A stretch of DNA of 59,447 bases from Elusimicrobiota bacterium (GTDB taxonomy: Bacteria; Elusimicrobiota; Elusimicrobia; Elusimicrobiales; UBA9959), in NCBI GenBank assembly GCA_029267355.1, contig JAJUJA010000005.1, positions 1-59,447 of the forward strand, read 5' to 3'. Below are positions 42,605-50,609 of this stretch, piece by piece (positions within the stretch are counted from its first letter, which is position 1; each line of letters opens with the position of its first letter). Both the position numbers and the translations under genes were made by a program. Below the pieces are notes generated by a model. It was not told where the DNA came from. It did no database searches and saw nothing but the letters and a program-made list of their open reading frames with translations.

Positions 42605-43899
42605 AGTCTTTCTATATTTGCGCTTTTGAAGCCTCTAAGTCCGTTTCTTGCGTCAAAGATGAGCCGGGCTTTTTTGACAAGGGTTGGATAATCAAAGCTC
42701 GAATGATTTGTAACGATAAGCACGCAATCATAGCGCTCAAGGTTCTTGAAACCTGCGTCCAGATATTTTTTGCCGGCCGCCTTCAATTGCTTTATGTAGG
42801 GGTCATGGTAGAAGACCTTCGCCTTATGTTTGGCTAAAAGGGCAATAATATCCAGCGCGGGGGACTCTCTTTCATCGGAAATGTCCGGCTTATAAGCCGC
42901 TCCCAGCACAAGTATCTTAGCGCCTTTTAGCGTTTTGTTTCTTTCTCCTAGGAGCCGGTAAAGTCTATTAACTATGTATTCGGGCATGGCTGAATTTATA
43001 GCGCCGGCCAGCTCTATGAAGCGCGGCTCAAAATTAAGGGTTTTCATCTTCCAGCCGAGATAATGGGGGTCAAGAGGTATGCAGTGTCCGCCTATACCGG
43101 GGCCTGGATAAAAAGGCATAAAACCGAAGGGCTTTGTCTTTGCGGCCTCTATTATCTCCCAGATATCAAGATTAAGTCTTTCGCACATTAAGGCCATTTC
43201 ATTTATCATCGCGATATTTACGGCCCTGAAAGTATTTTCCAGAAGCTTTACGGTCTCCGCCGCCTCGCATGATGACACCGTAACGACTTTTTCCGCCGCT
43301 ATGGAATAAAGTTTTGAAGCAAGCATAGAGGATTTACTGTCTATGCCGCCGACTATCTTCGGGGTATTTCTTATACCGTACTTTTTATTGCCCGGATCCA
43401 CTCTTTCGGGCGAAAAGGCGAGCCAGAAATCTTTCCCGGCCTTAAGGCCGCTTTGCTCAAGGATCGGACGGACAAGCTCGGTAGTTGTGCCCGGATAGGT
43501 GGTGCTTTCAAGAATTATGAGCATGCCCTTTTTTATGTTTCTAGATAGGGTTCTGCAGGCAGAAACGATATAGGAGACATCAGGGTCTTTGCTTTTCCTT
43601 AAGGGAGTGGGCACGCAAATTATAACAGCATCGGCTTTTTTGAGAGCCGAGAAATCGCTGAAAGCCTTTATTTTCCCCTTTTTGACTAGGGGCGCCAATC
43701 TATCGCTTTTTATGTCTATGACATAGGATTGTCCGCTGTTTACAGAGCGGACTTTTTTTTCATCAGTTTCAAAAGCGTTTACCTCGATGCCGTTTTCGGC
43801 AAATTCTACGCCGAGCGGCATTCCGACATAGCCGAATCCTATAATAGCCACCCTGATATTTTTCTGATAGATCTTCTTTTCAAGTTCCTGTGTCTTCAT
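42601..43899 (-). CDS. UDP-N-acetylglucosamine/UDP-sugar 6-dehydrogenase (WbpA/WbpO type)
   Basis: 432 residues. An N-terminal Rossmann fold (RVAIIGFGYVGMPLGVEF) binds NAD, the central domain holds VIILESTTYPGTT-like sequence (ILESTTYPGTT), and the catalytic Cys is in GPGIGGHCIPLDPHYL. The C-terminal part ILVLGAAYKPDISDERESP is the sugar-binding domain. It oxidises a UDP-sugar twice to the uronic acid, for surface polysaccharide. The ATG at 43899 is chosen; a TTG at 43968 in frame would overlap recG and its promoter. A -10 box lies seven bases upstream. Confidence 0.9.
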   Translation of the reverse strand: MKTQELEKKIYQKNIRVAIIGFGYVGMPLGVEFAENGIEVNAFETDEKKVRSVNSGQSYVIDIKSDRLAPLVKKGKIKAFSDFSALKKADAVIICVPTPLRKSKDPDVSYIVSACRTLSRNIKKGMLIILESTTYPGTTTELVRPILEQSGLKAGKDFWLAFSPERVDPGNKKYGIRNTPKIVGGIDSKSSMLASKLYSIAAEKVVTVSSCEAAETVKLLENTFRAVNIAMINEMALMCERLNLDIWEIIEAAKTKPFGFMPFYPGPGIGGHCIPLDPHYLGWKMKTLNFEPRFIELAGAINSAMPEYIVNRLYRLLGERNKTLKGAKILVLGAAYKPDISDERESPALDIIALLAKHKAKVFYHDPYIKQLKAAGKKYLDAGFKNLERYDCVLIVTNHSSFDYPTLVKKARLIFDARNGLRGFKSANIERL

Positions 43900-43906
43900 A
43901 GCATTA

Positions 43907-43912
43907 ATTATA
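43907..43912 (-). promoter_or_regulatory. -10 box of the UDP-sugar dehydrogenase gene, leaderless arrangement
   Basis: TATAAT on the minus strand ends seven bases before ATG at 43899. No Shine-Dalgarno sequence and no good -35 were found. Confidence 0.5.
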
Positions 43913-43955
43913 TATTTTTTACGGACAAAATAAGCTGTAAAAGCCGGCTTTTTAT

Positions 43956-43961
43956 TATAAT
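43956..43961 (+). promoter_or_regulatory. -10 box of recG, leaderless arrangement
   Basis: TATAAT ends six bases before the recG ATG at 43968. It is divergent from the dehydrogenase promoter 44 bases away, so the two may share control. The -35 is weak. Confidence 0.5.
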
Positions 43962-43967
43962 ATTTCA

Positions 43968-46052
43968 ATGCCTCAATTTTCCCTTAACGCCGACCTGAAA
44001 TATCTCAAAGGAGTAGGTCCTGCGAGAGCCGCGCTTTTGTCTTATCTTGGATTAAAAACAGCAAGAGATTTACTCCGCTATCTGCCTTCAAAATGGAAAG
44101 ACAGGAGAGGCTTGAATGAACCTCTGCCGCATTATGTCGAAAAAGAGTCTGTTTTCAAAGGGAAAGTCATATCTGCCTGTCAGGTCTATACCTCCTCTGC
44201 CGTGCTTGTTTTCAAGGCGCTGCTCAAAGGCGACAAAGGCGAAGCTGAAGCGATTTTTTTCAGAAAAAAAAAAGGCAGATTTGATCCCCTGATACCCTTA
44301 AAAAAAGATTTCACACCTGAAAAAGAATTCTGGCTTATGGGTGAACCTGAACCTGATTTTCTCAAAACCAGGATAAAGGTATCGGAATATTATCCGGCTG
44401 ACAAAGAAAATATTTTTCTGCATGCCGGCTCAATTATTCCTGTGTATCCGTCCACTCAAAAGCTGAGCCAGAAATTTCTCAGAGAGCTTGCCTTCAGGGT
44501 GATAAGCGATTATTTGCCTCTTGAATGCGAATTTTTGCCGCAAGAAATCTTGATAAAAAGAGGATTCCTGCCGGCGCAAGAATCCATAAAAAACATACAT
44601 TTTCCGCCCTCCCTCAACGCTCTTGAAAAAGCCAGAGAAAGGGCCGTTTATGAGGAATTTTTCCTCATGCTTTGCGCCTGGGGCATAAAAAGAGCTCAAA
44701 CGCGGGTTTCAGACAAGGGCCGTATTTACGAAGTTAAAAAAAATCTGCTTTCCCCGTTCAAAAACAGGCTCGGATTTGAATTTACGGCCTCTCAAAAAAA
44801 AGCGATAAATGAGATTTTTTCAGATATGCGCTCAAGCGCGCCGATGTCTAGGCTTTTACAGGGAGATGTCGGCTGCGGCAAGACTGTGGTAGCTTTAAGC
44901 GCGGCCCTGCTGGCCTGCGAAAACGGCCATCAAACCGCCTTTATGGCGCCGACTGAAATTCTGGCAAGACAGCATTATGAAACCATATCCGCATTTTTGA
45001 GCGGACTCAATGTTAGGATTGCGCTTTTGACCTCTTCCATAAAACCGTCCGAACGCGAATTAATAAAAAAACAGGCGCAGGCGGGCGAGATAGACATTCT
45101 CATAGGCACTCATTCTCTGATAGAAAGGGAAATTCTGTTCGAATCTCTGGGGCTTGTTATAATTGATGAGCAGCATAAATTCGGCGTAAGACAAAGAGCC
45201 GCCTTGAGAGGAAAGGGCTTTAATGCTGATATGCTGATAATGACAGCCACTCCGATACCAAGGACCATGGCTTTGTCATTGTACGGAGACCTTGATATCT
45301 CCATAATAAATGAGATGCCTCCCGGAAGAAAGCCGGTAAAGACATATACGGCATCCAGAAGAGAAGCTTTTGAAATGCTTGAAAAGGAAATAAAAGCCGG
45401 CGGGCAGGCCTATGTAGTGCATCCGGCTATAGAGGAAAATGCGGCCGAAATAAGGTCTGTCAAAAAAGAATTTGAGTTTTTTTTAAAAGCTTATCCGCAA
45501 ATAAAAGCCGCTATGGTATACGGCACGATGAAATATTCGCAAAAAGAAGAAGTAATGAGGAAATTTGCCGCCAAAGAGATAAAAGTTCTTTTTGCCACGC
45601 AGGTCGTTGAGGTCGGCATAGACGTTAAAAGCGCGACTATGATGATAATACAAAATGCGGAAAGATTCGGACTCGCCTCGCTGCATCAATTGAGGGGACG
45701 AGTGGGCAGAGGCGAAAGAGAATCGGTATGTATAGCCGTAAGCGAAAACCCCGGACCTTTGGCGTCTGAAAGGCTTAAGGCCTTCTGCCGCTTTTTAGAC
45801 GGCTTTTCCCTGAGCCGGCAGGATGCCATGCTCAGAGGCCACGGCGAAATTTTCGGCGTGAGACAGCATGGAGATATTGAATTTGTTATAGCGGACATAT
45901 ACTCAGACAGAGATATTCTTATGAAGGCATATGAGGATAAACAGGAATTGATGCAAAATGACCCTCTGCTTAAAAATCAGGAAAATGCGCTTTTAAGAAA
46001 AAAAATGCTGGAAATGTACGGGGACAAGCTGAAACTTATAGAAGCGGGCTGA
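43968..46052 (+). CDS. recG: ATP-dependent DNA helicase RecG
   Basis: 694 residues. RecG reverses stalled forks and branch-migrates recombination intermediates. The N-terminal wedge domain (about 1-240, LKYLKGVGPARAALL) is followed by a superfamily 2 helicase core with Walker A LLQGDVGCGKT, DEQH box VIIDEQHKFGVRQR, motif III MTATPIPRTMALS and motif VI QLRGRVGRGE. Length is normal. A single gene with its own promoter, convergent with the signalling genes to the right. Confidence 0.96.
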   Translation: MPQFSLNADLKYLKGVGPARAALLSYLGLKTARDLLRYLPSKWKDRRGLNEPLPHYVEKESVFKGKVISACQVYTSSAVLVFKALLKGDKGEAEAIFFRKKKGRFDPLIPLKKDFTPEKEFWLMGEPEPDFLKTRIKVSEYYPADKENIFLHAGSIIPVYPSTQKLSQKFLRELAFRVISDYLPLECEFLPQEILIKRGFLPAQESIKNIHFPPSLNALEKARERAVYEEFFLMLCAWGIKRAQTRVSDKGRIYEVKKNLLSPFKNRLGFEFTASQKKAINEIFSDMRSSAPMSRLLQGDVGCGKTVVALSAALLACENGHQTAFMAPTEILARQHYETISAFLSGLNVRIALLTSSIKPSERELIKKQAQAGEIDILIGTHSLIEREILFESLGLVIIDEQHKFGVRQRAALRGKGFNADMLIMTATPIPRTMALSLYGDLDISIINEMPPGRKPVKTYTASRREAFEMLEKEIKAGGQAYVVHPAIEENAAEIRSVKKEFEFFLKAYPQIKAAMVYGTMKYSQKEEVMRKFAAKEIKVLFATQVVEVGIDVKSATMMIIQNAERFGLASLHQLRGRVGRGERESVCIAVSENPGPLASERLKAFCRFLDGFSLSRQDAMLRGHGEIFGVRQHGDIEFVIADIYSDRDILMKAYEDKQELMQNDPLLKNQENALLRKKMLEMYGDKLKLIEAG

Positions 46053-46085
46053 TTTGTCACAACAACCATTTCAAAAAATTACAAG

Positions 46086-46208
46086 GCAAAAAAAAATCCA
46101 GCGTCGCACGGCTTAGCATTGTGTCTTGGGGACTATGCTTTGGGGTTTGGGGGTTAGGGGGGCAGCACATGCAACGCTGGATAAATCTTTCTGTTTTTAG
46201 AGAGCCTC
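46086..46208 (-). ncRNA. Candidate C-rich structured ncRNA with long closing stem and T run
   Basis: This 213-base gap between convergent genes holds an element bounded by ATCCAGCGT and ACGCTGGAT (46096-46104 and 46074-relative pair at 46174-46182). On the minus strand the stem extends to 13 pairs with one U-G pair and is followed directly by nine T residues, like a factor-independent terminator. Inside lie three C runs (CCCCCCTAACCCCCAAACCCC) and a nested hairpin GCAT...GTC-CCCAA-GAC...ATGC. Upstream on that strand TTTTGA (46242-46237) and TATAAC (46220-46215) are 16 bases apart, giving a start near 46208. It may instead be only a bidirectional terminator for recG and the kinase gene. The plus strand has quadruplex-forming G runs. 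Confidence 0.4.
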
Positions 46209-46214
46209 GCTACA

Positions 46215-46242
46215 GTTATATTCTACAAACAATAACTCAAAA
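46215..46242 (-). promoter_or_regulatory. Possible promoter of the C-rich ncRNA
   Basis: On the minus strand TTTTGA and TATAAC with 16-base spacing. A modest match, useful mainly because it is placed correctly for the structured element at 46086-46208. Confidence 0.3.
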
Positions 46243-46265
46243 AAAACTCAATTTTATTTCAAAAA

Positions 46266-47741
46266 TTAGAGTTTCTCTTTCTCTATTTTTCTTCTGAATA
46301 TCTTGACTATTTTGGCGGCTTTTTTGATTGACTTGTCTATTATTTTGAGGCCATTTTTTTCGTCGACATCTTCCTTTATGGACTCGCCTATAAGAGAAGT
46401 GTATCCCGACATAACCGCCAGCGTATTGTTTATATCATGGGAAAGATCGCTTGTTATTTTTTTAATTTTCTCTCTGGCTTTCATCAAAGCCAGCTCGCTT
46501 TCTATCTTTTTTATACGGCTTATATCCCGGCCGATGGCAAGCACATACTTTACCCGCCCGGTTTCGTCTTTTATCGGAGCCTTCACCACATTGACAGTTC
46601 TGCCCCTCCATTCATAGACTGCATTTATGGTCTGGCCTTCAAGAACCTTTTTTTCATCCTCTCTTATCTTGCCGGCAAGCTCTTTTCCAAACAGGTCATA
46701 ATCAGTGCGGCCTATCATCTCTTTCCTTGACTTTTTCATAAAATGTGAACAGGCCTTATTTGCCCCTACGTAAAAGCCTCCAGCATTTTTTATATATATC
46801 ATATCCGGAGCTATTTCATATATTTTGTGGAGTATTTCTTTCTGGGAGGCTATTTTACCGAAAAGCTCCCTTTCCCTGCCAGAATCTCTTATACTGCCTA
46901 TTATCTTGTAAGGTTTCCCGTTTTTGAAAATCACCGAAGATTTCTGGTCGGCGTAAAAAAAAGAGCCGTCTTTTTTCATTATCCTGTATTTAAGTATATC
47001 CCTGGTTTTACCGCTTTTAACGGCGCTGTTAAAGGCCTTCATAACATAGGGCAAATCCTCTTTATGCGTAAACTCAAACATATTATGGCCTATCACATCG
47101 CTTTCCTCATAACCGTAGCTTTTGTACCTCCTGTTCATATATTCTATTTTCCCGGACATATCTGCCATATAGATTATATCTCTGGCATTTTCAACTATCT
47201 GCCTCAAATTTTCATTCTGATCTTCAATTCTTTTGAGATTAAGCAGATTATAAACTATCATGGCATAAAAGCCGGCCATAACAGACATAAAATTCAATTC
47301 TTTTTTGCCGTAACCGCCTTTCCTGTCGGCTACGGCCAAAACGCCCACTGTATTGTTTTTTATGACCGCCGGGACAGCCAGAAAGCTTTTCATCCTTATG
47401 TGGCCTTCAGGCAGTTTTCTTTCTCCCATATCAGAGGGCAAATCGTTTGAGATAAAAGGCTTTTTGCTTTTTATGGCAATGCCGTAGACCGTATCAAAAT
47501 TCTTGAAAACTATCTGCCTGTTTTCAACTCTGCACTCACTGATGACATTTTTGGATAAGGTTGGAACTATAAGATAGCCGGTTTTATCATCCAAATAGCC
47601 GGCAAAACCGTACATACTCTGCGTTTCCTTCTTTATTATTCTCAGAACTTTCTCTGATATTTTGAAAAAATCAGGGTCTTTGTCCGTAAGGTAGGAAAAA
47701 ATAAGTTTTTTAAGAGATTTCTGATAATGGCATTCTCTCAT
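46266..47741 (-). CDS. GAF-PAS-PAS sensor protein ending at the phosphoacceptor domain (no kinase catalytic domain)
   Basis: 491 residues. A GAF domain (about 15-165) is followed by two PAS/PAC domains (about 185-300 and 305-425) and a phosphoacceptor helix SDLSHDINNTL with His435. The protein stops 56 residues later, at the end of the helical hairpin; there is no HATPase domain, and none follows in the 213 bases downstream in any frame. It could be phosphorylated by another kinase or act as a dimerising decoy. The preceding gene, an OmpR-type regulator, overlaps it by four bases, so the pair forms an operon. Deletion of the catalytic domain is a second possibility. Confidence 0.88.
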   Translation of the reverse strand: MRECHYQKSLKKLIFSYLTDKDPDFFKISEKVLRIIKKETQSMYGFAGYLDDKTGYLIVPTLSKNVISECRVENRQIVFKNFDTVYGIAIKSKKPFISNDLPSDMGERKLPEGHIRMKSFLAVPAVIKNNTVGVLAVADRKGGYGKKELNFMSVMAGFYAMIVYNLLNLKRIEDQNENLRQIVENARDIIYMADMSGKIEYMNRRYKSYGYEESDVIGHNMFEFTHKEDLPYVMKAFNSAVKSGKTRDILKYRIMKKDGSFFYADQKSSVIFKNGKPYKIIGSIRDSGRERELFGKIASQKEILHKIYEIAPDMIYIKNAGGFYVGANKACSHFMKKSRKEMIGRTDYDLFGKELAGKIREDEKKVLEGQTINAVYEWRGRTVNVVKAPIKDETGRVKYVLAIGRDISRIKKIESELALMKAREKIKKITSDLSHDINNTLAVMSGYTSLIGESIKEDVDEKNGLKIIDKSIKKAAKIVKIFRRKIEKEKL

Positions 47742-48427
47742 ATTTCCAGTATATATCCGTGGCCGCTTACTTTTTTCAGGCTTTCTTTCAAGCCCAGTTT
47801 TTTTCTAAGGCTTGAAATATGCTGTTCTATGGTATGAGGGCCTGAAGAAACTATTTTTTCATAGCCCCAGACAGCATCCATAATTTTTTCCGAAGGCACT
47901 ATTTTCCCTTTCTCCTTTACAAGTATAAGGATCAGATCAAACTCCTTTCTCGTAAGTTTGATCTCTTTTTTGCCGCAGAAAAGTTTTCTTGAGTCAAGGT
48001 CAAGGCTGAATTTCCCTGCCGATATCAAATTTTTTCCTTCATTCCTTTCAGGATAAGCTCTTTTGATCAAATTCTTTATCTTGGCGGCCAAAACCTGCAT
48101 TGAAAAAGGCTTAACAAGATAATCATCGCTGCCCTTGTGATAGCCCTCTATCATATCAAGTTCTGAAATCCTTTTACCTGACATCATAATTACCGGAGTT
48201 CTTGAAAATTTAGGATTTTCCCTGATTATCTTTATAAAATCAAAACCGCTTAGGCCGGGCATTTCTATGTCGGTGATTATAATGTCCGGAGAAATTTTGG
48301 AAATTGCCGACAGGGCCGCTTTTACATTTGGAAAACCGTATACGGAAAATCCGGCCGTTAAGAGGTACCTCTTAAGCATATCCAGGAAGTCTTTGTCATC
48401 GTCGGCTATAAGAACTTTGAAACTCAT
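47738..48427 (-). CDS. OmpR/PhoB-family response regulator
   Basis: 229 residues. The receiver domain (1-120) has acidic residues ADDD, phosphoacceptor Asp53 in ITDIEMPG and the signalling Lys in YLVKPFSM. A winged-helix DNA-binding domain (about 130-229) follows: TRKEFDLILIL, SSLRKKLGL and SGHGYIL. The ATG at 48427, next to a GGGGGC site, is preferred to the longer reading from 48466. It is the first gene of an operon with the truncated GAF-PAS kinase, its likely partner. Confidence 0.93.
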   Translation of the reverse strand: MSFKVLIADDDKDFLDMLKRYLLTAGFSVYGFPNVKAALSAISKISPDIIITDIEMPGLSGFDFIKIIRENPKFSRTPVIMMSGKRISELDMIEGYHKGSDDYLVKPFSMQVLAAKIKNLIKRAYPERNEGKNLISAGKFSLDLDSRKLFCGKKEIKLTRKEFDLILILVKEKGKIVPSEKIMDAVWGYEKIVSSGPHTIEQHISSLRKKLGLKESLKKVSGHGYILEI

Positions 48428-48436
48428 AAGCCCCCT

Positions 48437-48466
48437 TATATACCTCCCCCCCAAATACAAAGACAA
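48437..48466 (-). promoter_or_regulatory. Promoter of the response regulator operon
   Basis: On the minus strand TTGTCT (48466-48461), an 18-base spacer containing seven G residues in a row, and TATATA (48442-48437), nine bases before ATG at 48427. Confidence 0.55.
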
Positions 48467-48496
48467 TATACAAATTTTATCCCGCTATGGCAATAT

Positions 48497-48526
48497 TTGA
48501 TTCAGCGATATCTCTTATTGTATACT
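48497..48526 (+). promoter_or_regulatory. Promoter of the minimal kinase gene, leaderless arrangement
   Basis: TTGATT (48497-48502), an 18-base spacer and TATACT (48521-48526), six bases before ATG at 48533. Confidence 0.6.
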
Positions 48527-48532
48527 TGATGT

Positions 48533-49210
48533 ATGCTTGAGGGTGAAATAGTAATAGACAAAGATGAAAAGCTTGAAGCGATGACCGGCGCCATAAATAG
48601 GCTGGCTCATGACTACAATAATTTTCTCGCCGCCGTGGAAGGATATACGGAACTTATTTTAAGAGAAACTCCGTCAGCGTCACAGACGGCTTCGGACTTG
48701 GGCGAAATAAAGACGGTTTGCGACAAAATGGCTGCCTTGAACAAGAAATTGCTTTCCTTTGCAAGAAGAAAAAGTCCGCTAACTGAAGAAATAAACCTCT
48801 GCGAACTGATAGATCAAAATGCCTCTTACTTTTCAAAAAAGTGCCAGAATCATATTTTCAAGGTCAGTAAAAATGACGTATTTTTAAAGGGCAGTTCCGA
48901 TCAGATAACGGAACTGATATCTCATTTGCTTGAAAATGCCTGTTTATTTTCACCTGAAAAATCGGAAATAGAGCTTGGATGCTCCTATGAAGGAAAGAAT
49001 CCGTTTTTATTTGTAAGGGACCATGGTCCCGGTTTTCCAGACAACCCGGTTCGTTTTTTCTATCCCTATGAAACAACAAAAAGCGAAAGGTTGGGACTGG
49101 GTCTGAGCTGCGCTTACGGCATAGCCATGCGACATAAAGCCTTTTTCAGGATAATAAAAACCAGCGAGCATAATGAAATAAGGACGGTTTTTGAGGCGGA
49201 TAATGGCTAA
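48533..49210 (+). CDS. Minimal histidine kinase without sensor domain
   Basis: 225 residues. It consists only of a phosphoacceptor hairpin (INRLAHDYNNFL, His26) and a HATPase domain (N-box LISHLLENACLF, G1 VRDHGPGFP, G2 RLGLGLSCAYGIA). No sensing or membrane region exists, so the signal must come from a partner. It faces away from the truncated kinase that lacks this catalytic domain. Its 3' end overlaps the tandem receiver gene by eight bases, so the two are co-translated and likely work as a pair. Confidence 0.88.
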   Translation: MLEGEIVIDKDEKLEAMTGAINRLAHDYNNFLAAVEGYTELILRETPSASQTASDLGEIKTVCDKMAALNKKLLSFARRKSPLTEEINLCELIDQNASYFSKKCQNHIFKVSKNDVFLKGSSDQITELISHLLENACLFSPEKSEIELGCSYEGKNPFLFVRDHGPGFPDNPVRFFYPYETTKSERLGLGLSCAYGIAMRHKAFFRIIKTSEHNEIRTVFEADNG

Positions 49211-49976
49211 AATACTTGTTATAGATGATGACGGAATAGTCAGAGACGCTCTCAAAGCTTTTCTTACAAGAAGCGGTCACAGCGTTTCCTGCGCAGCAGA
49301 CGGCTTAAACGGGCTCACCCTTTTTAAAAACTCCAAGTTTGATATAGCCATCTTGGACAGGGAAATGCCTAACTTGACCGGCTCGCAGGTTCTCGCCAAG
49401 ATAAAGGATATATCCAAAGCCACCCCCGTAATAATACTTACAGGCTACGATTCCAGCGAAGATGCCGCCGAATATATCAAAGCGGGGGCCGCTTCTTTTA
49501 TCTCAAAGGCTATGGGCCTTGAACCGCTTCTGGAAGAAATTGAAAATTTTGTATCCTCTCCTCAAAGCGGCGTCGGCAAAAACCTGGGAAAGGATTCAGA
49601 AAGACGCGAAAAGCCGAAAATCCTGATAGCTGACGACGAAGAGCCTGTGAGAAATATGCTTTCAAGATTCGCCGTTTCAGCAGGTTTTGAGCCTATTGCT
49701 GCCGCAAACGGCCTTGAAGCCGTTGAAATATTCAAAAAAGAAAAGCCGGATATTGTATTGCTTGATATTTATATGCCTGTTAAAAACGGCATAGAGGCGC
49801 TTGAGGAAATTATTTCATTTGATTCAAAAGCGGCCGTTATGATGATAACCGGAAACGATGAACAGGAACTGGCTAGAATATGCCTTAAAAAAGGCGCCTT
49901 TGATTATATTTCAAAACCGATAAATCTTAAAAATCTTGAAATTTCCGTTAAGACGAGAATGGCGATAAGTGATTAA
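49203..49976 (+). CDS. Tandem-receiver response regulator (two REC domains, no output domain)
   Basis: 257 residues. REC1 (about 1-118) has IDDD, phosphoacceptor Asp52 (ILDREMP) and Lys in FISKAMG. REC2 (about 137-257) has ADDEE, Asp188 (LLDIYMP) and Lys in YISKPINL. No DNA-binding or enzymatic part is present, so output must be through protein contact or phosphotransfer. The ATG at 49203 is chosen because it begins the first beta strand and overlaps the kinase stop; an in-frame start at 49191 adds four residues. Confidence 0.9.
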   Translation: MAKILVIDDDGIVRDALKAFLTRSGHSVSCAADGLNGLTLFKNSKFDIAILDREMPNLTGSQVLAKIKDISKATPVIILTGYDSSEDAAEYIKAGAASFISKAMGLEPLLEEIENFVSSPQSGVGKNLGKDSERREKPKILIADDEEPVRNMLSRFAVSAGFEPIAAANGLEAVEIFKKEKPDIVLLDIYMPVKNGIEALEEIISFDSKAAVMMITGNDEQELARICLKKGAFDYISKPINLKNLEISVKTRMAISD

Positions 49977-49991
49977 GACGGTCAAATCTTG

Positions 49992-49997
49992 TATAAT
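49992..49997 (+). promoter_or_regulatory. -10 box of the small helical protein gene
   Basis: TATAAT, 12 bases before the preferred ATG at 50010. No Shine-Dalgarno sequence and no clear -35. Confidence 0.4.
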
Positions 49998-50009
49998 CTT
50001 ATTTGTGCT

Positions 50010-50183
50010 ATGAAGAAGGAAATGACAACACAGCTGAGACATTTGACCGCCAAAATAAATGTGCTCGGCTATATAATAGCCAATACAAAGAATAAGAATC
50101 TGGTAAAAAAGAAACTTTCTGATATGAGCAAGATGCTTGAAGAGGCGAAAAAAATAGCGGCCGCTCTCGAGCGGTGTAACTGA
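50010..50183 (+). CDS. Small helical protein resembling a kinase dimerisation hairpin
   Basis: 57 residues, highly charged, predicted as two amphipathic helices (about 5-23 and 28-54). Aligned on the GY motif, its layout matches the phosphoacceptor hairpin of the minimal kinase 1.5 kb upstream: INVLGYII corresponds to AVEGYTEL, and the closing KKIAAALER to DKMAALNKK. The aligned phosphoacceptor position is Leu9, while His11 lies two residues further on. It may be a decayed kinase remnant, a stand-alone phosphotransfer or dimer-disrupting protein. It has its own -10 box and lies among receiver genes. That it is a gene at all is likely, not certain. Confidence 0.55.
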   Translation: MKKEMTTQLRHLTAKINVLGYIIANTKNKNLVKKKLSDMSKMLEEAKKIAAALERCN

Positions 50184-50189
50184 ATTAAC

Positions 50190-50218
50190 TTGTTTATATC
50201 AAAAGCGCTGGCTATAAT
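50190..50218 (+). promoter_or_regulatory. Promoter of the single-receiver gene
   Basis: TTGTTT (50190-50195), 17 bases, TATAAT (50213-50218). A short leader with GGGAGG precedes ATG at 50237, so this gene, unlike its neighbours, has an ordinary ribosome-binding site. Confidence 0.7.
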
Positions 50219-50236
50219 TTACTGGGAGGCAAGGGT

Positions 50237-50605
50237 ATGAGCAGCAGGGTGTTGATAGTAGAAGATGATGCCGAGCTTTGCCAGCTTGTGGCTGAAGCCT
50301 TCAAGATTGAAGGTTTTGAAACTCTAACAGCCACTTCAATAGAAAAGGCGCTTGATGTGCTTTCCCGCCACAAAATAGATTTGATATTCGCCGATATAGT
50401 TATAAGTGACAAGAAGAGCACAGACTATATAAAACATGTTTTGGATAAAAACAAGGATTTGAATATAATTTTCACGTCTGCTCATTATGAGCTGGTAAAG
50501 AAGGAAAATCTTGCGCCTGAAGAGAGGGTAACAGCGGTCTCAAAACCTTACGATATAGAGGAAGTTATCAAAAAAGCCAAAAAAATCCTTGATTCAAGGC
50601 AATAG
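50237..50605 (+). CDS. Single-domain response regulator (CheY-like)
   Basis: 122 residues, one receiver domain. VEDD is the acidic pocket, Asp53 in FADIVISD is the phosphoacceptor, TSAHYE gives the Thr/Ser position and VSKPYDIEE the signalling Lys. No output domain. Its end lies only four bases from the end of the convergent hybrid kinase. A strong promoter with a ribosome-binding site suggests good expression. Confidence 0.92.
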   Translation: MSSRVLIVEDDAELCQLVAEAFKIEGFETLTATSIEKALDVLSRHKIDLIFADIVISDKKSTDYIKHVLDKNKDLNIIFTSAHYELVKKENLAPEERVTAVSKPYDIEEVIKKAKKILDSRQ

Positions 50606-50609
50606 CGGC

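Noticed and set aside
46096-46182. Integron attC site
   Set aside because: The inverted ends do not contain the GTTRRRY/RYYYAAC core pair, and no integrase gene is nearby.
46086-46208. SRP RNA or 6S RNA
   Set aside because: The conserved SRP tip (GGAAGG-type loop) and the 6S open bubble are not recognisable.
46827-47450. 207-residue plus-strand reading frame opposite the GAF-PAS protein
   Set aside because: Antisense to a clear multi-domain gene, with no start signals or recognisable family.
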